From NCBI RefSeq assembly GCF_009917385.1, contig NZ_QWLJ01000025.1, positions 1 through 61,033 of the forward strand: 61,033 nucleotides of DNA, given 5' to 3'. The notes below the pieces were generated by a model. That model had not been told where the DNA came from. It searched no databases and saw nothing but the letters and a program-made list of their open reading frames with translations. This DNA is from Roseburia sp. 1XD42-34. GTDB lineage: Bacteria; Bacillota; Bacilli; Bacillales; Amphibacillaceae. A program made the position numbers and the translations under genes. Shown in pieces: positions 36,556-44,810 of this stretch (positions within the stretch are counted from its first letter, which is position 1; each line of letters begins with the position of its first letter).

Positions 36556-37671
36556 ATGAGTAAAGTGGAATTATGGGACATTTCCAAGTCCTATGATAAG
36601 CAGGCAAATGTTCTCAACGGTATAAACTTGTCGATTGAAAAAGGTGAGTTTTTTGTGTTAGTTGGTCCATCAGGATCAGGAAAAAGCACTTTGTTACGCA
36701 TGATTGCTGGTTTGGAAGAAATTACAGGAGGCACGTTAAAAATAGCTGACCAAGTAGTGAACCACCTGCCTCCAAAGGATCGTAATCTATCCATGGTTTT
36801 TCAAAATTATGCATTGTATCCCCATCTAACTGTGGAGCAGAATATTTTATTTGGCTTACGCGCAAAAAAAGTAAATAAGCAGGAGCAACAAGAACGATTA
36901 AAAAAGGCAACTGCAATGATGGGATTGGCTGATTTATTAAAACGAAAACCGAGAGAACTTTCTGGAGGACAAAGGCAACGAGTAGCTTTGGCAAGATCAG
37001 TGGTTAGCGAAGCACCGCTTTGTTTAATGGATGAGCCACTCTCTAATCTGGACGCAAAGCTTCGTGCGCATATGCGCATAGAGGTACGCAGATTACAAAA
37101 AAAACTTGGTTTAACAATGATATATGTGACGCATGATCAAGTGGAGGCTATGACCATGGGTGATCGAATCATGGTATTAAATGACGGGAAAATTCAGCAA
37201 GTTGGAGATCCGATTACGTTGTACAATGAACCTGCAAATCTATTTGTTGCTTCATTTATCGGCTCACCTAAAATGAATCTCGGGAAAGCGGTGTTCGTAA
37301 ATCAAATGTTAAAGGTAGAAGATTTCCTGGAAATTGATATGGGTTCTATCACACCGGCTACTAAAATTGTTCAGACTGCTAATCTTACTATTGGTATTCG
37401 AGCGGAACACATACTACCAGCGATTGATAAGGAAGCCACACATGAGCTAGAAGTCATTAATGTCGAACAGCTTGGTAATGAAACGTTAGCAACCTTTGAA
37501 ATCGGAACAGAATTATGGACGGCAAAATGGCTCGGTCAATGGTCGATAAAAGTTGGCGAAGTAGTTCCAGTACATATTTCTAAAGATAAACTCTGTTTTT
37601 TTGATACAGATTCAGGTCGTTTGTTAAAAGCAACCTCTCCAACAAAAGAAACAGAGGTTATAGTTGTATGA
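36556..37671 (+). CDS. ugpC: ABC transporter ATPase, UgpC/MalK-type
   Basis: A 371-residue CUT1-type ATPase that energises uptake of glycerol-3-phosphate or glycerophosphodiesters. Walker A GPSGSGKST (38-46), Q-loop in FQNYALYPH, signature LSGGQRQR, Walker B CLMDEPLSNLD, and a C-terminal TOBE/regulatory domain from about residue 240. I start at MSKVELWDIS because AGGAGGG lies 6 bp before it; an earlier ATG at 36532 overlaps that site. Its stop overlaps the start of ugpA (ATGA). The substrate assignment rests on the two phosphodiesterase genes downstream. Confidence 0.9.
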   Translation: MSKVELWDISKSYDKQANVLNGINLSIEKGEFFVLVGPSGSGKSTLLRMIAGLEEITGGTLKIADQVVNHLPPKDRNLSMVFQNYALYPHLTVEQNILFGLRAKKVNKQEQQERLKKATAMMGLADLLKRKPRELSGGQRQRVALARSVVSEAPLCLMDEPLSNLDAKLRAHMRIEVRRLQKKLGLTMIYVTHDQVEAMTMGDRIMVLNDGKIQQVGDPITLYNEPANLFVASFIGSPKMNLGKAVFVNQMLKVEDFLEIDMGSITPATKIVQTANLTIGIRAEHILPAIDKEATHELEVINVEQLGNETLATFEIGTELWTAKWLGQWSIKVGEVVPVHISKDKLCFFDTDSGRLLKATSPTKETEVIVV

Positions 37672-38606
37672 AAGAAGCTGTTATGATTCCGGAACAATAC
37701 AAACAGATCGATTTTATGAAAGTGAAGAAAAAACAAAAACGAGTTCGATTTATAAAAGGAATGCTTTTTCTATTACCTTCGATTTTATTGTTTAGCGTAT
37801 TTCTATTCTACCCAATGGCGAGAACATTATATTTAAGCTTTTTCCTTACCGATAACAGTGGAGCAACAACGGTTTTTGTTGGATTGGATAATTTTAAAAA
37901 TATCTTTACATCACCGATTTTCCTAAAGAGTTTACAATCTACATTTCTGTTTGTGCTTTACACTGTACCAGGTACGATCATCATTAGTTTGTTTTTAGCA
38001 GTTATTGCCAACGAGAAATTAACAGGCATCGGCTTTTTTCGGATGATTTTTTCCTCTACGATGGGGATCTCCGTAGCAGCAGCTTCCGTATTCTGGATGT
38101 TTTTATTTCACCCGACGATGGGCTGGCTGAATCAATTTTTGGAGGCATTAGGGTTCGAAGCAATTGGTTGGCTGACGAATCCGGAATGGGCACTCCTATC
38201 TGTATCCATTTCAACGATCTGGATGAATCTGGGTTTTACCTTTCTTATTTTACTTGGTGGATTGCAATCGATAGACTCACACTTATATGAAAGTGCGGAG
38301 ATTGATGGCGCCAGCTATTTTTATAAATTGCGACGAATTACTGTACCAATGTTGTCGCCAACGTTATTTTTTGTTATTACTGTTTCGTTTATTAACGCGT
38401 TTCAAACATTTGGTCAAATAGATATGTTAACTCGTGGCGGACCGCAAAATGAAACTAATTTACTTGTATATTCCATTTATCAAGAGGCGTTTAAAAATTA
38501 TCAATATGGTACTGCTAGCGCCCAAGCGGTCATCTTGTTTTTTATCATTCTTTTGATGACGTTGCTACAGTTTAAGCTGGGAGAGAGGAAGGTGCATTAT
38601 CAGTGA
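37668..38606 (+). CDS. ugpA: ABC transporter permease, UgpA-type
   Basis: A 312-residue permease with six membrane segments and the EAA loop (YESAEIDGASYFYKLRRITVPMLSP) that contacts the ATPase. ATG 37668 overlaps the ugpC stop by 4 bp and its own stop overlaps the next permease, so the three are translationally coupled. Confidence 0.9.
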   Translation: MKEAVMIPEQYKQIDFMKVKKKQKRVRFIKGMLFLLPSILLFSVFLFYPMARTLYLSFFLTDNSGATTVFVGLDNFKNIFTSPIFLKSLQSTFLFVLYTVPGTIIISLFLAVIANEKLTGIGFFRMIFSSTMGISVAAASVFWMFLFHPTMGWLNQFLEALGFEAIGWLTNPEWALLSVSISTIWMNLGFTFLILLGGLQSIDSHLYESAEIDGASYFYKLRRITVPMLSPTLFFVITVSFINAFQTFGQIDMLTRGGPQNETNLLVYSIYQEAFKNYQYGTASAQAVILFFIILLMTLLQFKLGERKVHYQ

Positions 38607-39421
38607 CGATGGCTATAAGTAAAAAATTGCTTTTTTACCTTCTTCTTACGGTGTCTGCTTTATTGGTTTTTTCACCTGCCATTATTGCATTTCTCATGAG
38701 CTTTATGTCCAGTGAGGATATTTTAACTGGAAGAATTATTCCGGAAACGTGGACTTTGGATAACTATATTAAAGCGTTTGAGCGATTTCCGTTATTCGGT
38801 TATTTAATCAACAGTTTCTTTGTATCGCTCATCATTATGATAGGTCAACTGTTGTTATCGAGTTTAGCAGCTTATGCGTTTGTGTTTTTGGAATTTAAAG
38901 GCAGGGACACGTTGTTTTTTATTTTTATTGCGACGATGATGATTCCATTTGAAGCCTCCATCATTCCGAATTTCCAAACAATACGAGGGCTTGATCTATT
39001 AAATACGTACACAGGGTTGTCACTCCCTTTTTTTGCAGTAGCGTTTGGTACATTTTTATTAAGGCAACATTTTAAACAAATTCCGAAAGAACTAAAGGAA
39101 GCAAGTGAAATTACGGGAATGGGGGATTTAAAATTTTATTTAACGGTTGTCCTGCCCATTGCTAAAACGAGCTTAGTTACTTTAGGGGTTTATGGCTTTT
39201 TAACGTCTTGGAACATGTACCTTTGGCCATTACTAGCTACTACGGATGATACCGTCCGTACGGTGCAAATTGGGCTCAAGCAACTCCAGTCACAAGAGCA
39301 ATTAAATGAATGGGGCGTGATTATGGCTGGAGGACTGATTGTCGTTTTACCAACATTAATTCTATTATTTTTAGGACAAAAGAAATTACAAAAAGGATTG
39401 ACGGAAGGTGCAATTAAATAA
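38603..39421 (+). CDS. ugpE: ABC transporter permease, UgpE-type
   Basis: A 272-residue second permease with six helices and the EAA loop (ELKEASEITGMGDLKFYLTVVLPIAK). Overlaps ugpA by 4 bp. About 155 bp follow before the binding-protein gene, with no obvious terminator. Confidence 0.9.
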   Translation: MTMAISKKLLFYLLLTVSALLVFSPAIIAFLMSFMSSEDILTGRIIPETWTLDNYIKAFERFPLFGYLINSFFVSLIIMIGQLLLSSLAAYAFVFLEFKGRDTLFFIFIATMMIPFEASIIPNFQTIRGLDLLNTYTGLSLPFFAVAFGTFLLRQHFKQIPKELKEASEITGMGDLKFYLTVVLPIAKTSLVTLGVYGFLTSWNMYLWPLLATTDDTVRTVQIGLKQLQSQEQLNEWGVIMAGGLIVVLPTLILLFLGQKKLQKGLTEGAIK

Positions 39422-39575
39422 ACTTCTTGCATGTTATTCCACGTTTTCCTACCAGTTTAATGAATATATTAATTATTCAGTGATAGTTCCGATAGCTCTT
39501 ACTTTTTACGAACGTTTGTAAATATCAAAATGGCTACGATCTAGTAGCGAACATTTATAAAAGGAGTGTGGAAAG

Positions 39576-40928
39576 TTGAAACAACTATTTATATTCATTT
39601 TAGTCGCGTTCAGTATGTTGCTTTCTGCTTGTAATTCTTCCGAAGGAAATGAAGGAGAAGGTACTGCCAATGCCAAAGGGGGTGAAGAAACGAAAGGAAA
39701 AACGGAAGTGACGTTTTGGCATGCTATGGGGGGCCAAGCTCAAGTAGCATTAGATGAAATTGTAAAAAAGTATAATGAGTCACAGGATGACGTTCAAGTA
39801 AATGCTGAATTTCAAGGAACATATGAAGAAACTTTATCGAAGTATCACAGTGTAGGTGGAACAGACGATGCACCGACGATTGTACAAGTGAATGAAATTG
39901 GAACCATGTCTGTCATTAATAGTGGGAACATTGAACCGATTCAAAAATTCATTGATGAAGAAGATTATGATATGAGTAATTTAGAAGCAAATATTACAAA
40001 CTACTATAAGGTAGATGGGAAATTTTACTCCATGCCATTTAATTCTTCAACTCCTGTGATGTACTATAATAAGGACGCGTTTAAAGAAGCTGGTTTAGAT
40101 CCGGAAGCACCACCAGAAACGTATGAAGAAGTGGAAGCAGCTGGTAAGGCGATTAAGGAATCAAACCCTGAAATGAAGGGTTTTGCGCTTCAAGCATATG
40201 GATGGTTATTTGAAGAATTGCTTGCGAACCAGGGTGGTTTATTACTAAATAATGATAATGGAAGAGACGATACAGCAACAGAAGTTGCGTTTGATAACGA
40301 ACAAGGTAAGTCGATCTTTAAATGGATAGAGCGCATGATGGATGATGGTACGTTTGCAAATTATGGTACTAATTCCGATAATATGGTTACTGGCTTTTTA
40401 AGTGGCGATGTTGCTATGTTTATGCAATCCTCTGCAAGTGCTCGAGATGTGATTGATAATGCACCATTTGAAGTAGGTGTTGCTTTTATACCATATCCAG
40501 AAAAAGAGGAACGTCAAGGAGTCGTTATTGGCGGGGCAAGTTTATGGATGTCTAAAGGAAAACCAGAAGCAGAACAAAAAGCAGCTTGGGATTTCCTAAA
40601 GTATTTACAAAAACCTGAGATACAAGCAGAATGGCATGTGGGAACAGGGTATTTTGCAATAAATCCTGCTGCATATGAAGAGCAAGTGGTAAAAGACGCT
40701 TATAATGAGATGCCGCAATTACAAGTAACGGTGGAACAATTGCAGGCAACAAAGCCATCAATTGCAACACAGGGTGCATTAATGGATATGATACCTGAAG
40801 AGCGTAAAATTATCGAAACAGCACTGGAAACAGTCTATAATGGCGGTGATGTCGATGAAGCATTTTCGACTGCAGTTGAGCAAGTGAATGCCGCAATTGA
40901 ACAGGCAAATACGGCTAGAGGAGAATAA
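39576..40928 (+). CDS. ugpB: Glycerol-3-phosphate-type substrate-binding lipoprotein
   Basis: A 450-residue extracellular solute-binding protein of the CUT1 family, anchored by a lipobox (LLSAC, Cys19). TEVTFWHAMGGQAQVALDEIVKKYNESQ is typical of UgpB, and the aromatic Trp/Tyr residues of the binding cleft are present. Starts at TTG behind AAAGGAGTG. The linker after the lipid site is Glu- and Gly-rich. Confidence 0.9.
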   Translation: MKQLFIFILVAFSMLLSACNSSEGNEGEGTANAKGGEETKGKTEVTFWHAMGGQAQVALDEIVKKYNESQDDVQVNAEFQGTYEETLSKYHSVGGTDDAPTIVQVNEIGTMSVINSGNIEPIQKFIDEEDYDMSNLEANITNYYKVDGKFYSMPFNSSTPVMYYNKDAFKEAGLDPEAPPETYEEVEAAGKAIKESNPEMKGFALQAYGWLFEELLANQGGLLLNNDNGRDDTATEVAFDNEQGKSIFKWIERMMDDGTFANYGTNSDNMVTGFLSGDVAMFMQSSASARDVIDNAPFEVGVAFIPYPEKEERQGVVIGGASLWMSKGKPEAEQKAAWDFLKYLQKPEIQAEWHVGTGYFAINPAAYEEQVVKDAYNEMPQLQVTVEQLQATKPSIATQGALMDMIPEERKIIETALETVYNGGDVDEAFSTAVEQVNAAIEQANTARGE

Positions 40929-41062
40929 TTCATATCAAAGGGAATGGAGGCTTTATGATACTTCATTCTCTTCTCTCCTAGAGAAATATTGCCCTAGCCC
41001 TATTCATGTTTTTGTACCCGAAAAGTTGATTTTGGTTTTAAACGTTATAGAGGAGGACTTTT

Positions 41063-41818
41063 ATGAATACGAAAGTTTATGGACACAGAGGGTGTATGGG
41101 AACGTATCCAGAAAATACATTAGTTGGCTTTATGCAAGCAATCCGCCAAGGCGTTGACGGGATTGAATTAGATGTTCATATGACAAAGGATGGAGAAATT
41201 GTGGTTATCCATGATGAATTTTTGGACCGGACGACCGATGGCACAGGTTTCATTAAGGATATGACCTTGGCTGAAATAAGGAGATTCAGTGCGGGAGTAA
41301 GGTTTTCTCATTATGATCAATTTGTAGATCAATGGCGTTTGGAGCAAGTTCCTACATTACAGGAGGTTTTAATTTTACTAAAACCATATGCAATCGAATT
41401 AAACATTGAACTAAAGACAACGAAATTTACATATAAAGGAATTGAAGAAGCAGTTCACCAAATCGTACAGGCATATGGAAATAACCGAAAAGTGATTTAT
41501 TCCTCGTTCCATTTACCAACATTGCTTCGTATGAAAAGAATGGATCCAAATGCAGATATCGCCCTTTTAACGAAAGGAAAGTTATCGCATCCACACGAGT
41601 ACATGGAGTGTTTTCACCTAGAAGCGATTCACATTTCAAAAGATGCTATTTTAAATAACGTAACACATTGGAAGGCTCTTCTTCCGGGTCTTCGCGCATG
41701 GACGGTAAACGATACGAATGACATCAAGCAATTGCTTGATCTCCGAGTGTCTGCTATAATAACAGATTTTCCAGAAAAGGCTGTGTTTTACCGAAGTGAA
41801 CGTAAATCATTTGTTTAA
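41063..41818 (+). CDS. ugpQ: Cytoplasmic glycerophosphodiester phosphodiesterase
   Basis: A 251-residue GDPD enzyme that hydrolyses glycerophosphodiesters to glycerol-3-phosphate and an alcohol. Catalytic residues: His8-Arg9 (YGHRGC), Glu17-Asn18, Glu35 and Asp37 (GIELDVHMT), His50 (VIHDEFLDRTTDG). No signal peptide, so it acts inside on imported diesters. GAGGAGG precedes the ATG. Last but one gene of the operon. Confidence 0.93.
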   Translation: MNTKVYGHRGCMGTYPENTLVGFMQAIRQGVDGIELDVHMTKDGEIVVIHDEFLDRTTDGTGFIKDMTLAEIRRFSAGVRFSHYDQFVDQWRLEQVPTLQEVLILLKPYAIELNIELKTTKFTYKGIEEAVHQIVQAYGNNRKVIYSSFHLPTLLRMKRMDPNADIALLTKGKLSHPHEYMECFHLEAIHISKDAILNNVTHWKALLPGLRAWTVNDTNDIKQLLDLRVSAIITDFPEKAVFYRSERKSFV

Positions 41819-42641
41819 AAAAATGGGAGGGATAATGCTGGTTTTTTTACTACTTGCTGGCCTATCGATATACGCTAGTGCGGAAATAAACATAGAACCA
41901 AAGGTAGTAGATAAGGCGGAAATCTATGCTCATCGTGGTGCAAATGATCGTTTTAATGAAAGCACAGTAACTGCTTATGAAATTGCAGCTCGTGATGAAG
42001 TGGATGCGTTAGAATTAGATTTACGGATGACAGAAGACGGTGAGCTTGTTGTAATGCATGATGCTTCCATAGATCGAACAACAAATGGAAGTGGGCAAGT
42101 GTCGGATTATACGCTTGAAGAATTGATGGAATTCGAGACGATTGAAGTTTTTCAAGAAGATGAAAAACGAGAGGCTATACCAGCTTTGGAAGAAGTATTT
42201 CAGACGTTTGGAAAGAATGAACATTATTATATTGAAACTCGGCTCGTCCATGGAAAAACGGAGATGGAAAAGCCATTAATCGAGCTGCTGAAAGCATACG
42301 GTTTGCTTAATGAGCGATATGTTTCTTTCCAGTCATTTTCCGAAGAAAGCTTAGAAAAACTGCAGGATTTAGTTCCATCCATCCCGCTAACGTTGTTGTT
42401 TAAAAAAGGTGAATTTAATCTCCACAAGGCAAAAACAGTTGCTTATCCAGCTATTGGAATAGAAGCAAATGACGTGAGTTTACAAGTAGTAAATGAGCTT
42501 CACCAACAGGGAAAAGAAGTTCACGTTTATTTCACAGATTTAAAAACCCAAAAACAGGAGCAAAAACGGGTACAGCAATATGACGTGGATGGCTATTTCA
42601 CGGACTTTATTGGCTACACCAAAAAATTACTAGAAGAATAA
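41796..42641 (+). CDS. Secreted or membrane-anchored glycerophosphodiester phosphodiesterase
   Basis: A 281-residue second GDPD with an N-terminal signal/anchor (hydrophobic stretch IMLVFLLLAGLSIYASA). Catalytic motifs: AHRGANDRFNEST, LELDLRMTEDGELVVMHDASIDRTTNGSG, and IETRLVHGK in place of the usual IELK. I favour the GTG start at 41796 (23-bp overlap with ugpQ) because it supplies the two lysines before the hydrophobic core; ATG 41835 behind GGGAGGG is the alternative but lacks a positive N-terminus. It would act outside the membrane, ahead of the transporter. Confidence 0.85.
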   Translation: MNVNHLFKKMGGIMLVFLLLAGLSIYASAEINIEPKVVDKAEIYAHRGANDRFNESTVTAYEIAARDEVDALELDLRMTEDGELVVMHDASIDRTTNGSGQVSDYTLEELMEFETIEVFQEDEKREAIPALEEVFQTFGKNEHYYIETRLVHGKTEMEKPLIELLKAYGLLNERYVSFQSFSEESLEKLQDLVPSIPLTLLFKKGEFNLHKAKTVAYPAIGIEANDVSLQVVNELHQQGKEVHVYFTDLKTQKQEQKRVQQYDVDGYFTDFIGYTKKLLEE

Positions 42642-42727
42642 ATTAAATTTTGAATAGTGGGGGTCCTTCATCGAATGGAAGGTCATGACTTAGCGGCAGT
42701 ACATACGGAAAAGAAAATCAGTTGTTA

Positions 42728-42873
42728 TTGATCCCGCATATAAGGAGCTGTGGGGCTTCCTCTTGATCTGTACAACAAGTGGGAGATCGTAAGGGGGCTT
42801 TCGGTCATACCATTACAGTACTAACAAGCCGTAGGGGATGAATGTGCCTCCACTGATTGAAGATTCATTCTAT
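42728..42873 (+). repeat. Repeat B, copy 12
   Basis: GATCCCGCATATAAGGAGCTG start, AGATTCATTCTA end. About 35 bp shorter than copy 7, the middle hairpin being reduced; third hairpin AGCCGTAGGGG with CCTCCACTG. It closes the ugp operon region. Confidence 0.7.
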
Positions 42874-42964
42874 GGTGTGTGGGAACCAGTCATATGTGTT
42901 GGACAAACGATCTTTGACGAATTATTTTGTGATGGTCACGTATGTATGACAGGAAATAAAGATG

Positions 42965-42999
42965 AAAAGCAGGTCGCGCTTAAGTTCGACCTGCTTTTT
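42965..42999. terminator. Bidirectional terminator
   Basis: AAAAGCAGGTCG (42965-42976) pairs exactly with CGACCTGCTTTT (42987-42998), with T-runs on both strands. It serves the minus-strand YjcZ-type gene that ends at 43014. Confidence 0.85.
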
Positions 43000-43013
43000 A
43001 TTTGGTAAAGAGC

Positions 43014-43151
43014 TTACAAACAAGCTGCTCCTACAATAATGAGTAGGATGAATAAGACAACAATTAAAGCGAATCCACCTACACCACAGCCGTAACGAGC
43101 AGGTGCTGCATAACCGTATCCTCCACAACCCCAATTACAACCATATCCCAT
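43014..43151 (-). CDS. YjcZ-family sporulation peptide
   Basis: A 45-residue peptide, MGYGCNWGCGGYGYAAPARY then a hydrophobic helix FALIVVLFILLIIVGAACL. This Gly/Tyr/Cys-rich head plus FALIVVLFILLIIVG tail defines the YjcZ family, expressed during sporulation in Bacillus. GGAGGATG precedes the ATG. It is followed by a terminator and preceded by a shorter paralogue. Confidence 0.88.
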   Translation of the reverse strand: MGYGCNWGCGGYGYAAPARYGCGVGGFALIVVLFILLIIVGAACL

Positions 43152-43181
43152 AAAACATCCTCCTATCTTTATTATCAGTTA

Positions 43182-43283
43182 TTAACAAAAGCAGGAAGCA
43201 CCTACAATAATTAACAGAATAAACAATACGACAATTAAGGCAAATCCACTGCCGTAGCCGTAACCTGCAACAGCTTTACCCAT
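43182..43283 (-). CDS. YjcZ-family sporulation peptide, short paralogue
   Basis: A 33-residue peptide, MGKAVAGYGYGSG then FALIVVLFILLIIVGASCFC. It shares an almost identical hydrophobic tail with the neighbour at 43014, so the two are tandem duplicates. GGAGGTGTT lies before the ATG. Function unknown; by family spore coat or membrane associated. Confidence 0.85.
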   Translation of the reverse strand: MGKAVAGYGYGSGFALIVVLFILLIIVGASCFC

Positions 43284-43622
43284 ATTGAACACCTCCAGTT
43301 CTTTTACAGTAATAATATATGCCTACGACTCGGAAATGATATGGGTGACTACCTATTTATGCTTTCAATGATGTTAAAAATCTAAACACAAGTGAAGGAC
43401 GTGCTGCTCCTTTTCAAACTAGAAAATACAGGCAAAACACTTATCTAATAAAGGAACTGTTCAACGGTACAGCAAATGAATAGGCTGTGTTGGAGGCTTG
43501 TAAAAGTTAAGAGACACATCTTATGCTTTTTTCCGCTCTTTACCTGAGTAATCTGTCTTTTACAGGCTAATTACTATTTCATATGATGTTGTATCTGACT
43601 TATACATGGGGGGTGAAGTTGT
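43284..43622. other. Divergent intergenic region
   Basis: About 340 bp between the YjcZ-type pair (minus) and the small Gly/Tyr-rich protein gene (plus). It should hold both promoters. No gene or A/B repeat recognised; GGGGGGTGAAG before 43623 is that gene's ribosome binding site. Confidence 0.4.
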
Positions 43623-43874
43623 ATGTCAGGGGCACATTATTACTCTGTATGTCAGCGTCATATGGGCAAAGCAGTTGAAATACGAACACATTGTGGAAGA
43701 GTCCACAGGGGGATCATTGAACGAGTAAGTCCAAATCGTGTATATATTCGACCATTAGAAAGAAGAGGTGGTCTCGGCGGCTTTGGGATCGGGTACTATG
43801 GATATGGATTTGGCTATGGTGTTGCATTAGGCGCCATTGCAACACTAGCTGTATTGCCATTTTTCTTTTGGTAA
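43623..43874 (+). CDS. Small protein with SH3/Lsm-like head and Gly/Tyr-rich hydrophobic tail
   Basis: An 83-residue protein. Residues about 10-50 (HMGKAVEIRTHCGRVHRGIIERVSPNRVYIRPL) look like a short beta-barrel of the Lsm/SH3 type; residues 51-83 are Gly/Tyr-rich then hydrophobic, ending FFFW. Similar proteins of unknown role are common in spore-forming Bacillaceae. The neighbouring YjcZ peptides suggest a spore-surface role, which is inference. Confidence 0.7.
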   Translation: MSGAHYYSVCQRHMGKAVEIRTHCGRVHRGIIERVSPNRVYIRPLERRGGLGGFGIGYYGYGFGYGVALGAIATLAVLPFFFW

Positions 43875-44006
43875 AAGCATATGTATGTTGATTTGTAATA
43901 AGATGACATACCTAGGCTTTACTAGTAACCAAATTGTTTTTGTAATAGTAATAAAGATGTGGCGTTCCTATTCATTTCATGGAAATAGAAGAAGAACTTT
44001 TAAATG

Positions 44007-44053
44007 GAGTTGATTCATACAGCAGTTGATTGAATCAACTCTTCTGTTTGTTT
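44007..44053 (+). terminator. Hairpin terminator before the type VII locus
   Basis: GAGTTGATTC (44007-44016) pairs exactly with GAATCAACTC (44032-44041), followed by TTCTGTTTGTTT. It separates the small-protein gene from esxA. The remaining 270 bp to esxA contain a TTGACA at 44221 that may be the -35 of the esxA promoter, with a poor -10 (TAGTCT). Confidence 0.7.
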
Positions 44054-44321
44054 ACCATGAGTTTAAATCGAAGTATGTAAAAAGGTTTGGGGAAATGAAC
44101 TAAGAAAATAGACCTACAAATTAACGTAGGTTAAATTTACCATTTTTTTAATGTGAAAATTGTACATTCTGTATAAATTGGGTCTTTATTATCAATTATC
44201 CAAAAAATGCATATAGGCGATTGACATAGAAAATCCCCTTGATTAGTCTTAAAGAAAGAGGTGCTAAAATTTTACTGTACATGAGCGCCTCTAAAGTGAT
44301 TAAAAAGGGAGATGAAGTGTA

Positions 44322-44618
44322 ATGTCAGGACAAATTCGTATGACGCCTGAACAACTACAGGCAAAAGCAAGGCGGTATGGGAACAGTTCAGATCAAATTG
44401 AACAAATCCTTAGAGACTTATCTAACTTACAAGAAGAGTTACGTTCAGAGTGGGAAGGTCGTGCATTTGAACGCTTTGATGAACAATTCATTGATCTTAA
44501 ACCAAAAGTACTGAATTTTGCGCATTTAATGAAGGAAATCGAAATGCAGTTGACTAAAACAGCAGAAGCGGTTGCGGATCAAGATCAAGCTTTGGCTCAA
44601 AATTTTGGTCTAAGATAA
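44322..44618 (+). CDS. esxA: WXG100-family type VII secretion protein EsxA
   Basis: A 98-residue helical-hairpin protein exported as a dimer by the type VIIb system and needed for its function. The turn motif is Trp44-Glu45-Gly46 (SEWEGRAFERFDEQF). Homologous to B. subtilis YukE and S. aureus EsxA. GGGAGATGAAG precedes the ATG. It is first of the locus and followed by an attenuator-like hairpin, which would let it be made in excess over the membrane machine. Confidence 0.95.
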   Translation: MSGQIRMTPEQLQAKARRYGNSSDQIEQILRDLSNLQEELRSEWEGRAFERFDEQFIDLKPKVLNFAHLMKEIEMQLTKTAEAVADQDQALAQNFGLR

Positions 44619-44677
44619 AATCGATTCATATTATGATCGGAAAATGGTCATAAACAACGTTTCGTGACTCACTATTC

Positions 44678-44711
44678 GAGCTGCACGGCTTCAGTTGTGC
44701 AGCTCCTATTT
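44678..44711 (+). terminator. Attenuator-like hairpin between esxA and esaA
   Basis: GAGCTGCAC (44678-44686) pairs exactly with GTGCAGCTC (44697-44705), followed by CTATTTT. A partial terminator at this place would raise esxA mRNA relative to the downstream genes. Confidence 0.7.
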
Positions 44712-44810
44712 TCGCTAGCCGAATTAATGGTTTACTTATTTATGAATAAGTGTTGCCGGTGAGTTTAACGTGACACATACTATTAATGTAACTAGTAGGA
44801 GCTGTTTGTT

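Noticed and set aside
36722..37079. Two 90-codon antisense frames within ugpC
   Set aside because: Antisense shadows of a well-conserved ABC ATPase.
25272..42873. CRISPR-like array from recurring B units
   Set aside because: The copies are about 180 bp, kilobases apart, imperfect and without regular spacers or cas genes.
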